Positions 60,575 through 64,000 of a stretch of DNA of 64,000 nucleotides are shown piece by piece (the stretch's first letter is position 1; each line of letters begins with the position of its first letter). This stretch comes from Pseudomonas benzenivorans. GTDB lineage: Bacteria > Pseudomonadota > Gammaproteobacteria > Pseudomonadales > Pseudomonadaceae. Where the stretch lies: the NCBI RefSeq assembly GCF_900100495.1, contig NZ_FNCT01000009.1, forward strand, positions 124,001 to 188,000, read 5' to 3'. Below the pieces are notes generated by a model. The model was not told the DNA's origin. It saw only the letters and a list, made by a program, of their open reading frames with translations, and searched no databases. The position numbers and the translations under genes are program-made.

Positions 60575-63285
60575 GCGCCTGGGCGATCCGTGCCGAGGGC
60601 CTGAGCCATGGCTATGCCGGGCAGCTGGCGCTGGACGGCATCGGCTTCGCGCTGCCGGCCGGTGAGCGCTGCGCCCTGATCGGCCCGGACGGCGCCGGCA
60701 AGTCCAGCCTGCTCGGCCTGATCGCCGGGGTGAAGAAGCTCCAGCGCGGCCGCCTGGAGGTGCTCGGCGGGCCGATCGAGCAGCGCCGCCACCGCGCCAG
60801 CCTGTACCCGCGCATCGCCTTCATGCCCCAGGGCCTGGGGCATAACCTCTACCCCGAGCTGTCGATCGCCGAGAACATCCAGTTCTTCGCCAGCCTGTTC
60901 GGCCTGACCCGCGCCGAGCGCGAGCAGCGCATGGCCAGCCTGCTGGCGGCCACCGACCTGACCGCCTTCGCCGCGCGCCCGGCCGGCAAGCTGTCCGGCG
61001 GCATGAAGCAGAAACTCGGGCTGTGCTGCGCGCTGATCCACGAGCCGGACCTGCTGATCCTCGACGAGCCGACCACCGGGGTCGACCCGCTGTCGCGCCG
61101 GCGCTTCTGGGAACTGGTGGAGCAGGTGCGCGCCGGCCGACCGCAGCTGACCCTGCTGGTGGCCACCGCCTACATGGAGGAGGCCGAGCAGTTCGAGCGC
61201 TGCCTGATGCTCGACCGCGGCCGGCTGATCGCCGCCGGCAGCACTGCCGAGCTGGCGGCAGCCGGCGCCGGCGGCCGCCTGGAGGCGGCCTTCACCCACT
61301 TCCAGGGCGGCGCGGCGCAGCGCCAGGCGCCGCTGCTGATTCCGCCGTTGCCTGCGCAGTCGGCCGAGATCGCCATCGAGGCCCGCGAGCTGAGCCTGCG
61401 CTTCGGCGACTTCACCGCGGTGGACCGGGTCAGCTTCGCCATCCGCCGCGGCGAGATCTTCGGCTTCCTCGGCTCCAACGGCTGCGGCAAGACCACCACC
61501 ATGAAGGTGCTCACCGGCCTGCTGCCGGCCAGCGCGGGCAGCGCGCAACTGCTCGGCCAGCCGGTGGACGCCGGCGACCTGGCCACGCGCAAGCGGGTCG
61601 GCTTCATGTCGCAGAGCTTCTCGCTGTACGGCGAGCTGTCGGTGCGGCAGAACCTGGAGTTGCACGCGCGCCTGTTCGACCTGCCGGCGACCGAGGGCCG
61701 CGCGCGCAGCCAGGCGCTGATCGAGCGCTTCGGCCTGGCCGGGCACAGCGCCGAGCCGGCCGGCGCGCTGCCCCTGGGCCTGCGCCAGCGGCTGTCGCTG
61801 GCGGTGGCGGTGATCCATGGCCCGGAGGTGCTGATCCTCGACGAACCCACCTCCGGCGTCGACCCGGCGGCCCGCGACGATTTCTGGCGCCTGCTGCTGG
61901 AACTGTCGCGCGAGCAGGGGGTGACCATCTTCCTCTCCACCCACTTCATGAACGAGGCCGAGCGCTGCGACCGCATCTCGCTGATGCATGCCGGGCGGGT
62001 GCTGGCCTGCGACACGCCGACGGTGCTGCAGCAGCAGTTCGCCAGCCGGAGCCTGGAAGAGGCCTTCGTCCGCTGCCTGGAACAGGCCCAGGGCGAGAGC
62101 GCCCCGCTGCCGCCGCTCGGCACGGCGGTTGCCGGCACGCCCACCACGGTGCACCGCGGCTTCAGCCTGCGGCGCCTGCGCGCCCTGGCCGTGCGCGAAA
62201 GCAAGGAGCTGCTGCGCGACCGCGTGCGCCTGGCCTTCGCCCTGTTCGGCGCGCTGTTCATGATGGTGATCTTCGGCTACGGCATTTCCCTGGACGTGGA
62301 GCACATCGCCTTCGCCGCCCTCGACCAGGACCAGTCGCCGCACAGCCGCGCCTACCTGGAGGCGTTCCGCAGCTCGCGCTATTTCGACGAACGCACGCCG
62401 ATCGGCGACGCCGACGAACTGCACCGGCGCCTGCAACGCTCGGAGCTGAAGCTGGCGCTGGAGATCCCCCCCGGCTTCGGCCGCGACCTGCTGGCCGGGC
62501 GCCAGCCGCAGGTGGCCGCCTGGCTCGACGGCGGCATGCCGTTCCGCGCCGAGACCAGCCGCAACTACGTCGAGGCCGTGCACCAGGCCAATCTCCAGCG
62601 CCTGGCCACGGAAAGCAGCCCGGCCCTCGCCGCACCGGCCGCGGCGCGCCTGGAGACACGTTTCCGCTACAACCAGGACGTGGTCAGCGTGAATGCCATC
62701 GGCCCCGGGGTGATGGCGCTGATCCTCGCCTTCATCCCGGCCATGCTCACCGCCCTGGGCGTGGTGCGGGAGAAGGAACTGGGCTCGATCAGCAACTTCT
62801 ACGCCACCCCGCTGACCCGCCTGGAGTTCCTGCTCGGCAAGCAGCTGCCCTACCTCGCGGTCAGCCTGCTCAACCTGGCCATGCTGGTGGCGCTCAACCG
62901 CCTGCTGTTCGGCGTGCCGTTCAAGGGCAGCGGCCTGACCCTGGCCTTCGGCGGCCTGCTCTACGTGCTCGCCACTACCAGCCTGGGCCTGCTGATCTCG
63001 GCCTTCACCCGCACCCAGATCGCCGCGATCCTCGGCGCGGTGATCATCACCACCCTGCCGACCATCCAGTATTCCGGGTTGATCGTGCCGCGCTCCGCGC
63101 TGGAGGGCGGCTCGGCGCTGATGGGCCATGTGTTCCCGGCCGGGCACTTCCTCGACATCGCCGTCGGCACCTTCACCAAGGCCCTCGACCTGCGCAGCCT
63201 GTGGCCGCAATGCCTGGCGCTGGCCGGCTTCTTCCTCGCCTCTACCGCGCTCAGCCTGTGGCTGTTGAAGAAGCAGGAGGTCTAG
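60571..63285 (+). CDS. ABC transporter with two ATPase domains fused to permease (RbbA/YhiH-like)
   Basis: A 904-residue fusion. NBD1: Walker A GPDGAGKSS (38-46), signature LSGGMKQKLG, Walker B LLILDEPTTGVD. NBD2: Walker A GSNGCGKTT (about 301-309), degenerate signature LPLGLRQRLS, Walker B VLILDEPTSGVD. Then an ABC-2 permease from about 540 with one helix, a periplasmic domain, and a five-helix bundle. This layout matches RbbA/YhiH. It probably exports a hydrophobic or drug-like compound with the HlyD partner. Confidence 0.92.
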   Translation: MSAWAIRAEGLSHGYAGQLALDGIGFALPAGERCALIGPDGAGKSSLLGLIAGVKKLQRGRLEVLGGPIEQRRHRASLYPRIAFMPQGLGHNLYPELSIAENIQFFASLFGLTRAEREQRMASLLAATDLTAFAARPAGKLSGGMKQKLGLCCALIHEPDLLILDEPTTGVDPLSRRRFWELVEQVRAGRPQLTLLVATAYMEEAEQFERCLMLDRGRLIAAGSTAELAAAGAGGRLEAAFTHFQGGAAQRQAPLLIPPLPAQSAEIAIEARELSLRFGDFTAVDRVSFAIRRGEIFGFLGSNGCGKTTTMKVLTGLLPASAGSAQLLGQPVDAGDLATRKRVGFMSQSFSLYGELSVRQNLELHARLFDLPATEGRARSQALIERFGLAGHSAEPAGALPLGLRQRLSLAVAVIHGPEVLILDEPTSGVDPAARDDFWRLLLELSREQGVTIFLSTHFMNEAERCDRISLMHAGRVLACDTPTVLQQQFASRSLEEAFVRCLEQAQGESAPLPPLGTAVAGTPTTVHRGFSLRRLRALAVRESKELLRDRVRLAFALFGALFMMVIFGYGISLDVEHIAFAALDQDQSPHSRAYLEAFRSSRYFDERTPIGDADELHRRLQRSELKLALEIPPGFGRDLLAGRQPQVAAWLDGGMPFRAETSRNYVEAVHQANLQRLATESSPALAAPAAARLETRFRYNQDVVSVNAIGPGVMALILAFIPAMLTALGVVREKELGSISNFYATPLTRLEFLLGKQLPYLAVSLLNLAMLVALNRLLFGVPFKGSGLTLAFGGLLYVLATTSLGLLISAFTRTQIAAILGAVIITTLPTIQYSGLIVPRSALEGGSALMGHVFPAGHFLDIAVGTFTKALDLRSLWPQCLALAGFFLASTALSLWLLKKQEV

Positions 63286-63286
63286 G

Positions 63287-64000
63287 GTGGACAAGCTGGC
63301 GCATATCTTCCGCCTCGGCCTCAAGGAGCTGACCAGTCTGCGCCACGACAGCGTGCTGCTGCTGTTCCTGCTGTATGCCTTCAGCGTGGCCATCTACATG
63401 CCGGCCACCGGCTCGGTGATCGGCGTGCATAACGCCAGCGTGGCCTTCGTCGACGAGGACCATAGCCAGCTGTCGCGGCGCCTGGCCGAGGCCGTGCAAC
63501 CGCCGGAATTCCAGGCGCCGGAGCTGCTGCCCTACGATCAGCTGGACGCGGCGCTGGACGGCGGCCGCTTCACCTTCGTCATCGACGTGCCGGCAAACTT
63601 CCAGGCCGACCTGCTCGCCGGGCGCCAGCCGGCGCTGCAGGTCAACGTCGACGCCACCGCCATGAGCCAGGCGTTCATGGGCGCGCGCTACCTGGGGCAG
63701 ATCTTCCAGCGCGAGTTGCTCGACTACAGCGGCCGGCAGACGGCCGAGCAGGCGCCGGTCCGGCTGAGCAGCCGTGCGCTGTTCAACCCCAATCTGCAGG
63801 GCGGCTGGTTCCTCGCGCTGTTCCAGATCGTCAACCACATCACCATCCTGGCCGTGCTGCTGACCGGCACCGCGCTGCTGCGCGAGCGCGAGCACGGCAC
63901 CCTCGACCACCTGCTGGTGCTGCCGCTGACCGCGCTGGAAATCATGCTGGCGAAGATCTGCAGCAACGCCCTGGTGGTGGTCGGCTGCACCTGGCTGTCG
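63287..64000 (+). CDS. ABC-2 type permease (YhhJ-like), 3-prime end outside window
   Basis: The first 238 codons of an ABC-2 permease: VDKLAHIFRLGLKELTSLRH, one helix (SVLLLFLLYAFSVAIYM), a periplasmic domain (about 45-175) and the start of the C-terminal helices (FQIVNHITILAVLLTGTALLRERE). GTG start, preceded by AGGAGG at six bases, overlaps nothing and is 1 base after the previous stop. Third gene of the exporter operon. Truncated by the window edge. Confidence 0.93.
   Translation, partial: MDKLAHIFRLGLKELTSLRHDSVLLLFLLYAFSVAIYMPATGSVIGVHNASVAFVDEDHSQLSRRLAEAVQPPEFQAPELLPYDQLDAALDGGRFTFVIDVPANFQADLLAGRQPALQVNVDATAMSQAFMGARYLGQIFQRELLDYSGRQTAEQAPVRLSSRALFNPNLQGGWFLALFQIVNHITILAVLLTGTALLREREHGTLDHLLVLPLTALEIMLAKICSNALVVVGCTWLS

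Noticed and set aside
60529..63393. 954-codon minus-strand frame opposite the RbbA-like gene
   Set aside because: Antisense shadow of a GC-rich ABC gene; no family features.

Overview
The window is strongly G+C-rich gammaproteobacterial chromosome. Gene order and protein sequences point to Pseudomonas sensu lato. From memory of the P. aeruginosa PAO1 map, most of it follows the PA0395-PA0350 interval in reverse: pilT/yggS/proC/yggT/yggU, metX/metW, DUF4426, rdgB, hemW, trmB, thiG/thiS, DUF423, mtgA, rpoH, ftsX/ftsE/ftsY, two M16 peptidases, rsmD, a YheT-type hydrolase, TetR, aldehyde dehydrogenase, GMC oxidoreductase, coaD, fdx, ggt, a Na/Pi-type transporter, acyltransferase, mutM, an HDOD protein, ilvD, a phosphoesterase, YitT and folA. 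No tRNA, rRNA, CRISPR array, prophage or transposase gene was seen.

Layout. Positions 1-9286: divergent pilT, then a plus-strand housekeeping run interrupted by a dynamin-like GTPase (2735-4717) that carries its own promoter. Positions 9300-20711: mostly minus strand, with zapE, DUF3175, DUF1329, trmB, the thiamine genes, mtgA (plus), rpoH with a clear promoter and terminator, and the overlapping ftsY-ftsE-ftsX operon. Positions 21000-27080: a likely accessory block between ftsY and the M16 genes, comprising an MhpT-like MFS transporter, an orphan PotF-like binding protein, a TorF-type porin, an exported YtcJ-like amidohydrolase and a divergent LysR regulator. Positions 27351-32033: an M16 heterodimer (one catalytic, one non-catalytic subunit), rsmD, a small MITE-like element touching the rsmD stop codon, and a hydrolase. 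Positions 32178-36817: TetR and a divergent dehydrogenase operon whose promoter carries a palindrome between -35 and -10. Positions 36845-45922: housekeeping genes. Positions 46247-50675: a complete polyamine-type ABC importer behind a candidate sigma-54 promoter. Positions 50921-54608: ilvD to folA. Positions 54928-64000: a purine-type NCS2 permease, a DUF2868/DUF3482 membrane-protein/GTPase pair, and an HlyD/RbbA-like ABC exporter behind a candidate ANR (FNR-type) box; its last permease gene runs off the window.

How the genes work together. The block at 21000-27080 reads as an outer-membrane-to-cytoplasm scavenging route: porin, periplasmic hydrolase, binding protein and inner-membrane transporter under one LysR regulator. 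The 33092-36817 operon reads as alcohol (GMC dehydrogenase with a Tat-exported small subunit) to aldehyde to acid (aldehyde dehydrogenase). Intergenic spaces hold several families of short palindromic repeats. All functional statements rest on sequence motifs and family knowledge; no database search was run.
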